Below are positions 1 to 10,700 of a DNA stretch of 64,000 bases, one piece after another. Every line of letters begins with the position of its first letter. Within the stretch, counting starts at the first letter, position 1. The stretch lies in the NCBI RefSeq assembly GCF_000512585.2, contig NC_089242.1:682001-746000 (forward strand), in the 5' to 3' direction. The notes beneath the pieces are model-generated. The model saw only the letters and a program-made list of their open reading frames with translations, did no database searches and was not told the DNA's origin. This DNA is from Kwoniella bestiolae CBS 10118 (taxonomy: Eukaryota; Basidiomycota; Tremellomycetes; Tremellales; Cryptococcaceae). The position numbers and the translations under genes were made by a program.

Positions 1-514
1 TGGGTCGATGAGATCTTGCCAGATGCTCCCTGGGTGGTAGATCAAGAATGGTTGGACAAGTACGATATAGATTATATCGCACATGACGAAGAGGTCTATC
101 CAAGTAAGGACCATGAGGATGTATATGCGTTTGCTAAGAAGAATGGTAAGTATTGATTTCCTACTACATCATTATATCCCTTTCTCAGGTCTCAAGGCAA
201 CTTGTGAGTAGACATCGGAGCTGACTTTCGATTATCGTACAGGCCGCTTCGTCCCCACCCGACGTACTCCAGCTATATCAACCTCCGACCTGCTCGAACG
301 TATAGTCCGAGGCTACCGAGATGGGTTCTTCGACTCGAAATTGGAGAAGAATGGTCATCCGGAATTACTAGCCGCGGACGTGGATTGGGATTCCAGCGCG
401 TCGGTAGAGAAGAGGGAAAGGAGGAGGGAACAGGCGGCGCATAAGCACCATAATCAACATCATCATCACCAGCTGGGACAGGGACAGGGACAGCAGGTGC
501 CTCATAAAAAGTGA
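1..514 (+). CDS. PCT1: Choline-phosphate cytidylyltransferase, C-terminal part (5' end outside window)
   Basis: This enzyme makes CDP-choline from CTP and phosphocholine, the rate-limiting step of the Kennedy pathway for phosphatidylcholine, at nuclear/ER membranes. Two exons are visible, 1-145 and 243-514, joined inside a Gly codon; the intron is GTAAGT...CAG. The reading frame starts mid-domain with VDEILPDAPWVV and AHDEE. It then carries the family's nucleotide-binding signature RTPAISTSDLLERIV, where other cytidylyltransferases have RTEGISTSD, followed by GYRDGFFD and GHPELLA as in fungal Pct1. After the catalytic domain there is only a short basic His/Gln-rich tail (HKHHNQHHHHQ) ending in TGA at 512-514. 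I see no long amphipathic membrane-binding helix in this tail; fungal enzymes vary here. The N-terminal HxGH half lies left of the window. An ethanolamine-phosphate cytidylyltransferase is less likely because only one catalytic unit fits. Confidence 0.88.
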
Positions 515-1581
515 TACTTGACTCTACAATAAGAAGGCACACACACAAAGAATGAAGATTTATAGTGGAATTGCTTATGTTTTGGGCAAATGGGGGCGGG
601 ATGGATGGGCCTCGGATGTTCGTTCTAGGTGCAGACTTTGTATAATATACGATATGCCAAACTGGATAATCTGATTGAATGACGGACAGGACATTAGAGG
701 GATAATACCTCTTGAGCCCGTTCTATCTGCGGGCGGCAACGGGCCAACTCACAAAATGTCAGAGACCTGCTTGATACAGCATATCCACAGAAAGCATGAT
801 TTTTCAATTGATATCTCATCTCATCCTTTACACCAACCCCACTCTCCCTTTATGCAAGGCTCGCAAACCCCCTGGTGCTCTCTTAATTGATAGTGTATTT
901 CAGGTGCTGTACACAGCAATTGAAAAGCCACTTGATGATAACACTCAAATGGACATACGTAGACGCCACGGCATGCGCTTTCAATTGAACTTTGTCGTGG
1001 ACGTCCATCGATTGGTAATTCTAAGTGGGGTGTTGGAGTAGTGCCCGATTTCGCCTTTGTGCGAGGTCGACAATCAGCATGCAGCAATTGCTCGGGTCGA
1101 CTCGCACATGCTTGTCATCTCTTGTTCTCCGTCAGTCGTGTAGTGTTATCGCAGTCTCAAGGCCGCATAATGCAAGCAATATGACGAGTGATCCCCAACT
1201 CTCGCTTGTGAAGTGAGTGGGGGAAATACGAATAACTCAGTTAAGGTTGATCTTTGGGCGTGATCTTATGCTTAACAGACTATCATCTTGTCGCCCGGTG
1301 TTAAAGTTCATCTATCATCAATCGTCTATCGCCGTTAATGGTGATGGGGAATGTGCTATGAGAAAAAACAATCATTCATGATAAGGTATTTTACCAACAC
1401 CACTCCCTTATTTCCCGTTACTTGCATTATCGACACAGCATGAGAATCCAGACTGAGTGATTCAGACCTACTAAGTCTGTGTGTCGCTCTGTTGGAACAT
1501 ATGTTTCCGATCACACAAAAAGACGAAACCGAACCGACCATCAAGGGTCAATGGGATATACAAAGGGGTTCCTTCTTCCCC

Positions 1582-1602
1582 ATCAATCAATCAATCAATC
1601 AA
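1582..1602. repeat. (ATCA)n microsatellite, about five units
   Basis: The bases read as consecutive ATCA units in the intergenic region. It is a simple tandem repeat with no apparent function. Confidence 0.8.
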
Positions 1603-2248
1603 CGATGATCGAACGCTTTGCTTTGCCTTTGATGGTGAGATATAGGTGTTTGGATATGATACGGTAAGCCATCCATTCGGTTCGGTCTGACCCCACTCAT
1701 TCATTCTGGGTGGGTATGGGAATCTGAACGATATGATTGCCGATATTTGGGACGATTTTCTCTGCTCAGCTCAGTTGCGTCTTCTCGCCTTGCAAACTGT
1801 AGATAGCTTCTGGTGAGTTTGAGTCCTAGATCTATAGTCTAAATGGATGACATATGCTTACTGCTTACCAAAGGTCAAATTCGCATCGCACGGAAGGCAA
1901 GGCAAGGGGTGTTCAGTAAAACGAGGAACTGTCAACTGTTTGAAAGGAACAGAAAAGAAAAGAGATCGAGGTGAACCCTGAACTAAGGAAAAGACAAGCA
2001 TCCCACTTAGTCCCCACTTGATCGGTACGGTACGAGCCAAGAGAGAGACGAGAGCAAGATACTCGAATATTGATTTGTGTGTAGACAATGGAAACCGAAG
2101 AGAACCATCGAGTCGCAGTATCAACATGATTGGTCTGCTTTGCAACACAAAGGAGAACAACACACACGCTATCTCGTTGAGTCGAGCAGACAAGCAAATA
2201 CGAAACGACCGATACCAACACCGCTTCTTTTGCTTCTGCTTCTAGAGG

Positions 2249-2259
2249 TATATATAAAG
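2249..2259 (+). promoter_or_regulatory. TATA box for the FAD oxidoreductase gene
   Basis: TATATATAAAG lies about 120 bases upstream of the ATG at 2375. It follows a pyrimidine-rich run and is in the usual position for a TATA element of this fungal group. This is inferred from sequence and position only. Confidence 0.5.
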
Positions 2260-2374
2260 GTACTTTGATTTGATGGGAGGAATGAGAATGTGTTTGTGCA
2301 TTGCGCATTGTTCTTTGGTCTTCCATCTTTACCTTCACTTCTTGCCGTCCTACGATAATTTAGAATAGAAGGAT

Positions 2375-5030
2375 ATGAGGATCGCTATTATTGGAGGTGG
2401 AGTCTCAGGATTATCTGCCTTATGGGTGAGTCTCATGTATCTGATCTTCACCTCTGGCATATGGCTGATGGTGTCTGTATATGAGTAGGAACTATCACAA
2501 AACCCCTCGCATGATGTCCATATATATGAAAAAGCAGATTGGTGGGGTGGACACGCGCATACTGTCGAATTTCAACGTGAGTAAGAGTGGGAATAACGTA
2601 ATGTAATCGATGGGAGGTCCCCCAAAAACGAAATACAAAGAGATGCTCGAGTAGCAATAGCAGATACCACGTTCAAGTATCTATCGCGTTGTGTATGGGT
2701 TTGTCAGATAGCACATGCTGATCACTCGATTTGGATGATATGAGCAGGTCCAGGAAAAGAGAAATGCGATATCGACACGTGAGTGTGCTTAACCTTCATT
2801 TGTTATCTTATCTAGACTTTGAACATCACATGGTACCATTCCCCCCCCAATACGTCATCATCCCTTCTTCTCACCAAAAAAAAGCTGATCCATCTATCTC
2901 TTCTTGCCATATTCGATGATTGTAGTGCGTTCGTGAGTATCCTATACATACACGAACACCTCCCTCTCCAAATAATGCGATTGTGTTACTGACTGTTCCC
3001 CACCCTCGAGCAGATCGCAATAAACGAGAAGAATTACCCTAACTTCCATAAATTCCTTATTGACCATGGTATCGAAATGATCAAGACGACCATGTCGTTC
3101 TCCCTTTCGAGGGATAAGGGCAAATTCGAATGGGCAAGTGACGACTTATGGGCGCTTTTCGCTCAAGGGTCGAATGTGTGAGTTTGGTATACTATAACGA
3201 CATATTCTGCTCTTTGTCGGAACAAGATTTTTATCTCACTTGACTTGGTATTACCTTGTATCGATTGGTTGTTGGCTTACCCGAGACTCTGTGCGATAGA
3301 TTCAAACCCCGCGTGTACCGTATGATGTGGGATATATTCAGGTTCAACCTCTTTGCTGTCGACCTGCTATCTGAGAAGGGAGAGGCTGAGGAATTGAGTA
3401 TTGGAGAGTATCTGGATAGACAGGGGTACAGTCAGGCTTTCAAGGAGGATTACCTGCTGGTGAGTTTGTCTAGCACAAACCTAAAGTACAGACATTCTTT
3501 GGAATGTTGCCTTTGCTGTCCTACATCGAGCTGAACTGGACTATCGCCCATGACATAGCCTCTCACTGCAGGGATCTGGTCAATCCCCCCCGAGAAAGTA
3601 GCTCTGGATTTCCCAGCAATGGCTTTGATAAGGTTCTTCCACAATCATCAGATGTTACAGCTTTATGGGAAACCAGCTTGGCTGACTGTCAAAGGCGGAT
3701 CGTGAGTTTGCTAGATTTCCTGTCTTGTCACCATGGGATGTACCTAAGTATATCATCTTGGGTCGGTGTTGCTGATTGGTATGTTGGGTGTGATCAGTAA
3801 GACATACGTCGACTATATTATCTCCAAGATGGATCAATCGAAATTACACCTCAACCTGGGTATCGAGGAGATACATCCTACGGACGACGGTATCTGGATT
3901 ACGACGGAAGACGGGAAGAGAGAGAGGTTCGATAAAGTCATACTTGCGTGAGTCTATCAACAGCTTCTTACTGTGATTCCCCATATCCCAGGTAAGGTTG
4001 AGAACATATGCTGAGATTGATATCACAGCACACACACAGATCAGGCTGTTCGTCTATTAGGTCAACACATCTCAAACGACGAGAAGAGGTTATTGGGCGA
4101 TTGTCAGTGGAGCGCCAATGAGGCCGTAGTGCATTACGATGAGGCTGTGAGTGCACCCATAACCTTCGCCATCGTGTACGATTCACTAATTTAAGTGATT
4201 TGGTTCAGTTGATGCCGATTAGGAAAAGGGCTTGGACGGGTGAGTGATTTCTCTGTCTACTACTGTATCTCGCTCAATGACATATCTTGTGAGTTATAGC
4301 TTGGAACTACCTCACGTCCACCGCATATATACATCCAGACCATGAGGCCAAGACTTTCGCATCTGATGTCAACTCGATCTCCATGTGAGTGACCAATGAT
4401 CTTGTGATATCGTCCTCACCACGACCAGATCAAATCTCGTTGTTTCCTAAGATCCCAGAAGCCCAAATCCATCATCACCACGCACGATCTCTTCCGTCCT
4501 AAGCTAGATGCTAACGTACTGACAACAGCACCTTCAACCTCAACATCCTGCAGTCCCTCCCAACAGCCAAACACGGCCAAATCCTCGTAACCCTCAATCC
4601 ACCCATCCAACCCGACCCGTCCAAAACCATCTCGCGATTTACATACCACCACCCCGAACTTACCCCCTCCCTCCTCCTCGCTCAAAAGGAACTACCATCT
4701 ATCCAGGGTGTTAGGGGAATCTATTTCGCAGGAGCATGGACAGGGTATGGATTCCATGAAGATGGGTGGAGGAGTGGGATGGAAATTGCTCGAAGGGCCG
4801 AGTTTGGCCTGCCTTCAAGGGAGGTATTATATGTGGATGGACGGGATGTGCGTTTGGGTATGGTTGAGCGGGGTTTGAGGGTGGTCGTGGGGATTGTAGA
4901 GTGGAGTGTGAGGGGTTGGGTGGGGTGGATTGGGTGGATGGTGGGGTTGTGGATCAGTGTTTTGAGGGTGGTGTTGGGTAGGGAGTTGTTGGGTAGTGTG
5001 GGTGTTGGTGGGAAGAAGAAGATTAGTTGA
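2375..5030 (+). CDS. FAD/NAD(P)-binding amine-oxidase-like protein
   Basis: A predicted flavoprotein oxidoreductase of 509 residues. The N-terminus MRIAIIGGGVSGLSALW is a textbook Rossmann dinucleotide-binding motif (GxGxxG), followed by the FAD-ribose acidic residue in VHIYEKADWWGGHAHTV. Near the end, GIYFAGAWTGYGFHEDG is the second flavin-contacting motif of this family (COG2907-like predicted FAD proteins, often found near fatty-acyl modifying enzymes). The C-terminal 50 residues are Trp/Val/Gly-rich and hydrophobic, suggesting a membrane-associated tail. Exons: 2375-2425, 2489-2576, 2748-2778, 2926-2932, 3014-3177, 3300-3459, 3559-3701, 3798-3947, 4029-4146, 4209-4239, 4300-4384, 4529-5030. 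They sum to exactly 510 codons. One exon is only 7 nt. The substrate cannot be read from the sequence; the start is the first ATG and directly opens the Rossmann motif. Confidence 0.82.
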
Positions 5031-5499
5031 GGTGTAATTTGCTTGAATCATTATGGTGTGTAATGACGATTGGGATCTGATTTCTAACGGAGTGGGCTGC
5101 TCTTGGTATTTATATTTATATGCTGTGCATATACTCCCTTGTTTCGTTGAATATAGATTGCGTATTCTGTAGGATTGTTTGTATCTCTACTCCTTCTTGT
5201 TATGATAGTTATATCTAGCATGGATAACCCGGATTCTGATCAAAAAATCTCGCTCATGAGAGAAAACATATATTCTCGGGGACATGAGGGATTGGCATAT
5301 TGTGAAAAATACAATACATTCATCGTGTTTCGCATTGTATATTGTATCAACGAATAACAGACTAGACATATAGAATGGGTATAAAGACTAGACTGTCCAT
5401 CTAAATTTCGGTTGATCCGATCTTGTCATATATGACTGACCATGTTCGACACGAAGATTCAATCTGCCTATCATTTCCGTTCTTCTCAACGCAATCTTC
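5031..5499. other. Convergent intergenic region
   Basis: The 3' ends of the oxidoreductase gene (+) and the retropepsin-like gene (-) face each other across 469 AT-rich bases. I see no gene here; it should contain both polyadenylation regions. Confidence 0.5.
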
Positions 5500-7027
5500 C
5501 TAGGTAATAGTGATAACATTGCCCTTATCGTCCTTGAGGACCACCAAATCACACGCGATAGGTTCACCCGAATCCATGTATGTAAGCGAAGTAGGATCTA
5601 ATGGGTCGATCCTACATACATCCAAATTGTATCAGCATAGTACATCAAGTAATCCGAATAGTGAGAGATATGTAAACCCACTTAACAGCCATCTTCTCCA
5701 ACCAGCTCCTTCCAAGAATCACATCAAAGTAATTCTCCTCGCTCATGTATGCCTGGTGGCTCGCAGTCTTCCCCCCAACTGTGATATCTACGTTACCTAT
5801 GATCTTGAGACCGGTGTAGCCTGAGGAACCCATTGCGGACTATTTCCCCCAGACGATATTAGCTGATGATTCTGAACGTCAAGCATATTTAGAATTGTAG
5901 GATAATACCAAACTTACATTCTTAGGAACGATCTTGTGCTTGATGGCGAATTCTCGGGAGACGTATACGTGTCGATAGCCTGATTTCAGGAGCATACGGA
6001 CTGTGCGTGTTAGAAGACAATCAGCTTCGTTCTTGCAGCGGAATGCTACGACTTGAATAGGAAGGCTGAGGAGGCAGTGTGAGGCTGAAACTCACTATTC
6101 GGTATACCATTGATCTTACCCATGACCGTCCTCACACCGTTATTATTATGGAACTATAAGTATACCTTATCAGCTGATGCGCACTATAGCTAAACGGCGC
6201 ACTTACCTCCTCCCATTCTCTCTTCTTGGTAACTCCCAAAGGCTCAGCATCGTCATCCCCCCATTTACTCCTCCTCGATCTCGTACTCATCACAGACTTG
6301 GCTTTACTAACCCCGCTGACCGACCTCCCCCCATTGGTCTGAGCAGGAGCTCCGAGAGTGGCATTAGCACTTGCGCTAGTATGTCCCACACCCAATTCAC
6401 TTTGTCCCTTTGTGCTCTTCTTCCTCTCGGGTGTATTGGTGGCTGAGGGGATATCTTTCTTGCTATCCCCGTTACCGTTGATCTTTGGGGTCGAGGTGGA
6501 TTTGGCTGATGGAGCGGATTTTACCTTGTTTTTCAGCTTGGATGAGGGTGAGGAAGGTTGGTACGCTGGTGGATGGCTGAAATGCGCGTGATTCTGAGAT
6601 TGAGGGATTTGGAGATGGAGTGTAGCGGAGGGGGTTGAGGAGGGGGGGAAGCGCGATAGGAGGATTTCGAGATCGTCGTCTAGATTTGCAAGTGGGACAC
6701 AATCAGCGTGCATCCTATCGTGTGGAACACCCAACTCACCATCGTCTAATGACCATCTTTCACCCTCGAATTCATATAACAACGTAGCCTGTGTTTTCTG
6801 ATCTTCAGGCAAGGAGGTCTTCTTCCATATCCTGTCGAATAACTTGGATTGATTCTCATCGTCTATGACAAAGACAACGTCAGCTCAGCCCCTTTCGTAA
6901 ACAACGTAGACCGAAGAGAGGGCAACTTTGCCCACCGAGATGTTGTGGTGCTATTGCTGAGGATGAACCTACCCTTATGAGTAAGAGCGAATGTCTTCTG
7001 GGGTGTGTGGATGTTATAGAGGAACAT
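5500..7027 (-). CDS. Retropepsin-like fold protein with degenerate active site
   Basis: Predicted 353-residue protein from seven exons: 7027-6973, 6862-6740, 6679-6207, 6153-6096, 6000-5918, 5839-5682, 5611-5500 (exactly 354 codons). Residues 1-70 form a compact globular segment (MFLYNIHTPQKTFALTHK, then a DDDDLEILL turn) resembling ubiquitin-like or PB1 folds. About 120 Ser/Thr/Pro/Lys-rich residues follow, ending in a basic RSRRSKWGDDDAEP stretch. The C-terminal ~130 residues look like a retroviral-type aspartic protease. They contain NGIPNIRMLLKSGYRHVYVS where retropepsins have a VxxLLDSGA motif, then SGYTG, a GGKTASHQAYM flap-like strand and DVILGRSWLEK, matching the hydrophobic-ILGxxWL second psi-loop. 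The catalytic Asp position reads Lys, so proteolysis is unlikely. Domesticated retroelement protease domains and Ddi1 relatives are the closest analogues. Function unknown. Confidence 0.6.
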
Positions 7028-7707
7028 GGTGAATGGTGAGTTTTTCTTCTTATCAAGGAGATAAGGACAAGTCGGACAGCTCGATGGGAGTGTTGTGTTG
7101 TCGTCAAGCTGCAAGCTGTTCCTTTGCGCGAGTCGACGAGGTGGATGAGATGAAAGTGTATATAAGATGAATGGAATAGACTATGGATAGTGTGCTCTTC
7201 TGTTCGATTTGTTTACCCTTTCTTTGCCTTATTCTTTTTCCAAAGTGGTAATGTGGTAATGTTCATTTTGCGTCTCATACAAGGTTGTAGATTGGATTCG
7301 ATCGAAATGACTGTGACTGTGCTTGGGGTGAATGCAATCATACCATACTGTATCATGTGGAGTGAGGGATGTAGTTAGTGCGTCATGTCTACCTGGACCC
7401 TGAGCCTGAGCCTGACCTATTGATTCCTTTTAAAGGGGAGGCATATAGAAAGTTATTGTATTTGATTCCGTCTTCTATGCATGTACTACGCGTCTCTACC
7501 CTGAGTCAAAGACACACCCCTGCGAGCACAGAATAATAAGCAACTGACAAAACCCATACTTGCTCTCGTCGAACATCATCAAACATAGCTATCATCATCA
7601 ATTCACCTCATTATCAAAACCGTCATTAGCTCTCAACCACTCACTTCGACATCAGAGCACAGGTAGCAACTCCTTCTACCTGATCATCCGCTCAAAAGCG
7701 GAGACCG
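7028..7707. promoter_or_regulatory. Divergent promoter region
   Basis: These 680 bases separate two divergently transcribed genes and should contain both promoters. A TATATAAG-like element near 7159-7166 could serve the minus-strand gene. The last 150 bases are C/T- and A/C-rich, as expected for the YTA7-like 5' leader. No coding stretch is seen. Confidence 0.4.
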
Positions 7708-10700
7708 ATGTCTCGTTCTCTGCCCAACAATCAATCAGTCTCGTCAGTACCTTATTACACCTCTCATCCAGAGTATCAACCACTTCAACCTGGTCAACCT
7801 CCACAATCGGGTTATGTCAATCACGATTACGCTCTGAACAACAACAACGCTACTTACGGATATCAGCAAGGTACACACCACCTACAACCAAGTGGAGGTG
7901 ATCCAAATCAACCACATCCTCGTAATCCTCAATTCATCGTAAATTACGATTATACCAGCTCACAACCTGCTTATCCCGCTGCATACGCTCAACCAGGCCA
8001 AGTTGCATACCCATATCACCATCACCAACAACAACCACTGCAGCAGCAGCAGCAACAGCAATATTATTCCCCTTCTCCTCAACCCCAATTCCACCAACGC
8101 CCCTCTCAACTAACACCCCAATACCAACCCCATCCTCATCCTTCGATCAGTCCAGCTCCCTCTCATTCACCTGCACAACCACTTTCTTACCTCTCACCTC
8201 AACCAACTTACTCCCAGCCTTACGTCACTCCTCCCATAAGCGGTGTAGACTCTTCACTGGTCTGGTCTCAGCCCGCTCAACAACCTCAACCTTCCAACCC
8301 CTCTATACAACCGTCCACCATTCCACCGTCCAATCCCCCTCCAGCTCCTGTAAACAGCTCACCACGAAAGATCATTCTGAAAGTTGGGTCCAAAGTGGCT
8401 CCGCAAACAGATATGGTCGGACGGTCTCATCACGTTTCTCAGGTAGAACAGGACGACAGCATGTACAGCGGCAGGCCAAAGAGAGGAGCCTCTCAACGAG
8501 CTCAAGCTCAGATGGTCAATTACCGAGAAGACGAAGAGGATTTTGAGGAAGATGCCGAGGGAGAGGAGGAAGAAGAGGAACCTCCAGTGGAGCCAGAGGA
8601 GATACCGGTACCTGTCACTCTATCGATCAAACCCACTAGATCAGGAAGGGCTTCGAAAGCGCCAGACAGGTATGGAGGTGGTGATGATGATTTCGAAGAT
8701 AAATTGATGCCCTCTAGTCCGCCCGAGGTGATCAATCCTAGAAGAACAAGTGGTAGACCGAAGAAGATTGTCGTAGATCCGGATGATGAAGAGGATGAAG
8801 AGGATTACAAACCTGCACCCAGACTCGCTTTCCCACCTAGGGCAACTAGAGCTTCTCTCGGTTCAAATACTGGCATTGATCCTCCCACTGCTGGTCCATC
8901 ATATACCAACGGTAATTCCAAGCCCAAACCTGCTAAGAGGAATACACGACAATCCAGCAGGGCCAGGCATTCCTCAGCTGATGCGGAGGAGTTTGAACCC
9001 ACAGATGATGGCAGCGTATCGGATGAACATGCTTCTAGTGATCCCTTGGGGAACTATGAGGATGAAGAAGATGAAGAAGACGATTCGATATCGAGATCAT
9101 CGCATGATTCACCCAGGAAGAGGAAGACTAGATCCAACAGAAGAACAACAAGATCGATGCCTACTAGACGAAGTACACGATCTGCCAATAAACGTGCAGA
9201 TCCAGATTCGGATGATGAGTATGGAGCGGGAGGACGAAGGAACCTTAGAACCAGGACGAGCAAACCGAATTACCATATACCTACGTTGGATGAGATAAGT
9301 AAAGAGATTAGTATGGCGGAAGCTATGGCGGCTGCTGCTAGACCCAATGGACGACCTGGGGGTGTAGGTGGATTAAGTACGGGTGTAAGGTTCGGTGCGA
9401 GTGGAGCAAGTAAGGGATTACCTTGGAGTGTGAAGGGCAAGGATCTGGCTCAGGCTATGGGTGATCCTGATACGAGCGATTCGGTAAGTTATGTATTGTG
9501 GCAACAACACCTATTGCGGCTATAGCTTACACGTTATGTGATAATATAGGACGATTTCGCTTCTCCCCTGAAAAGTGCTGGTGCAGGTGCTGGACCATCT
9601 ATGTCTAGTGCTGGACCTGTACAACGTACGAACGCGGTGGGACCGTCAGATGTACCCAACTATGGAAGGATCAATCCCAAATCAAGTGAGTCGGCGGAGT
9701 TTGAGATATAGTCCGGTCAACTAACGTCCAGAATACAGATATGGCCGATGCGGATCCCCTCGGCGTGGACATGAATGTTACGTTTGACAATGTGGGAGGA
9801 TTAGATGACCGTAAGTCATGTTGTTCTCTGCTGAGTCACGTTGAATTTGAGAAGCTGACGTCTTGAATCAGACATCAATCAACTGAAAGAGATGGTTGCT
9901 CTTCCCCTGCTATATCCCGAGCTATTCCAACAATTCGGTATCACCCCACCTCGAGGTGTCTTGTTCCACGGTCCACCGGGTACTGGTAAAACCCTCCTTG
10001 CTAGAGCACTGGCAGCATCATGTAGTACAGGCAATACGAAAATCGGTTAGTCAGCTTCCTGTTTCGCACATAACTCCAGCAAGCTGACTCTTCTGTTCCA
10101 TAGCGTTTTTCATGCGTAAGGGAGCGGACGTACTGTCGAAATGGGTTGGTGAGGCCGAAAGACAATTGAGGATGTTATTTGAAGAAGCTAGAGCTTGTCA
10201 GCCTAGTATCATCTTCTTTGACGAGATTGATGGTGAGTTATGCTTTACCAAAGCACAGGAGGATAGGTCATTGCTAACCATAAAATTAATAGGTATTGCC
10301 CCTGTAAGAAGTAGTAAACAAGATCAGATTCATGCTTCTCTCGTCTCAACTCTGTTGGCTCTGATGGACGGTATGGATGGTCGAGGTTAGCTGTCTCAAA
10401 CTCCATTAATTTGAACTAAAGCTTACACACACGTGTCACAGGCCAAGTCATCGTCATTGGAGCTACCAACAGACCCGATGCTGTAGATCCAGCCCTGCGT
10501 CGACCAGGTCGATTCGACCGAGAGTTTTACTTCCCCTTACCCAACATAACAGCTAGGAAGAAGATCATCCAGATAAATACTAGGAAATGGGAACCCCAAC
10601 TTTCCGATGAATTCTTGGAGAAATTGGCTCAGCTCACTAAAGGTTACGGAGGTGCTGATTTACGTGTGAGTAGCTGAGGAGTTCGCGTCATCCATACACG

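Larger units (their letters stand above)
515..2374. other. Intergenic region with no gene seen
   Basis: This 1.86 kb stretch lies between the PCT1 stop and the next start. Its open frames are short, have no recognisable protein pattern and do not join by plausible introns. It holds an ATCA tandem run near 1582-1602 and the promoter of the downstream oxidoreductase gene at its right end. A small ncRNA cannot be excluded by eye. Confidence 0.5.

Noticed and set aside
4827..5051. Pro/His/Thr-rich frame antisense to the end of the FAD oxidoreductase
   Set aside because: It is the antisense shadow of the Gly/Trp/Val-rich C-terminal tail of the plus-strand gene.
8021..8070. CAG/CAA repeat region in the YTA7-like gene as a possible mobile or CRISPR-like repeat
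   Set aside because: It is a coding poly-Gln tract in the disordered N-terminus, with no spacer structure.
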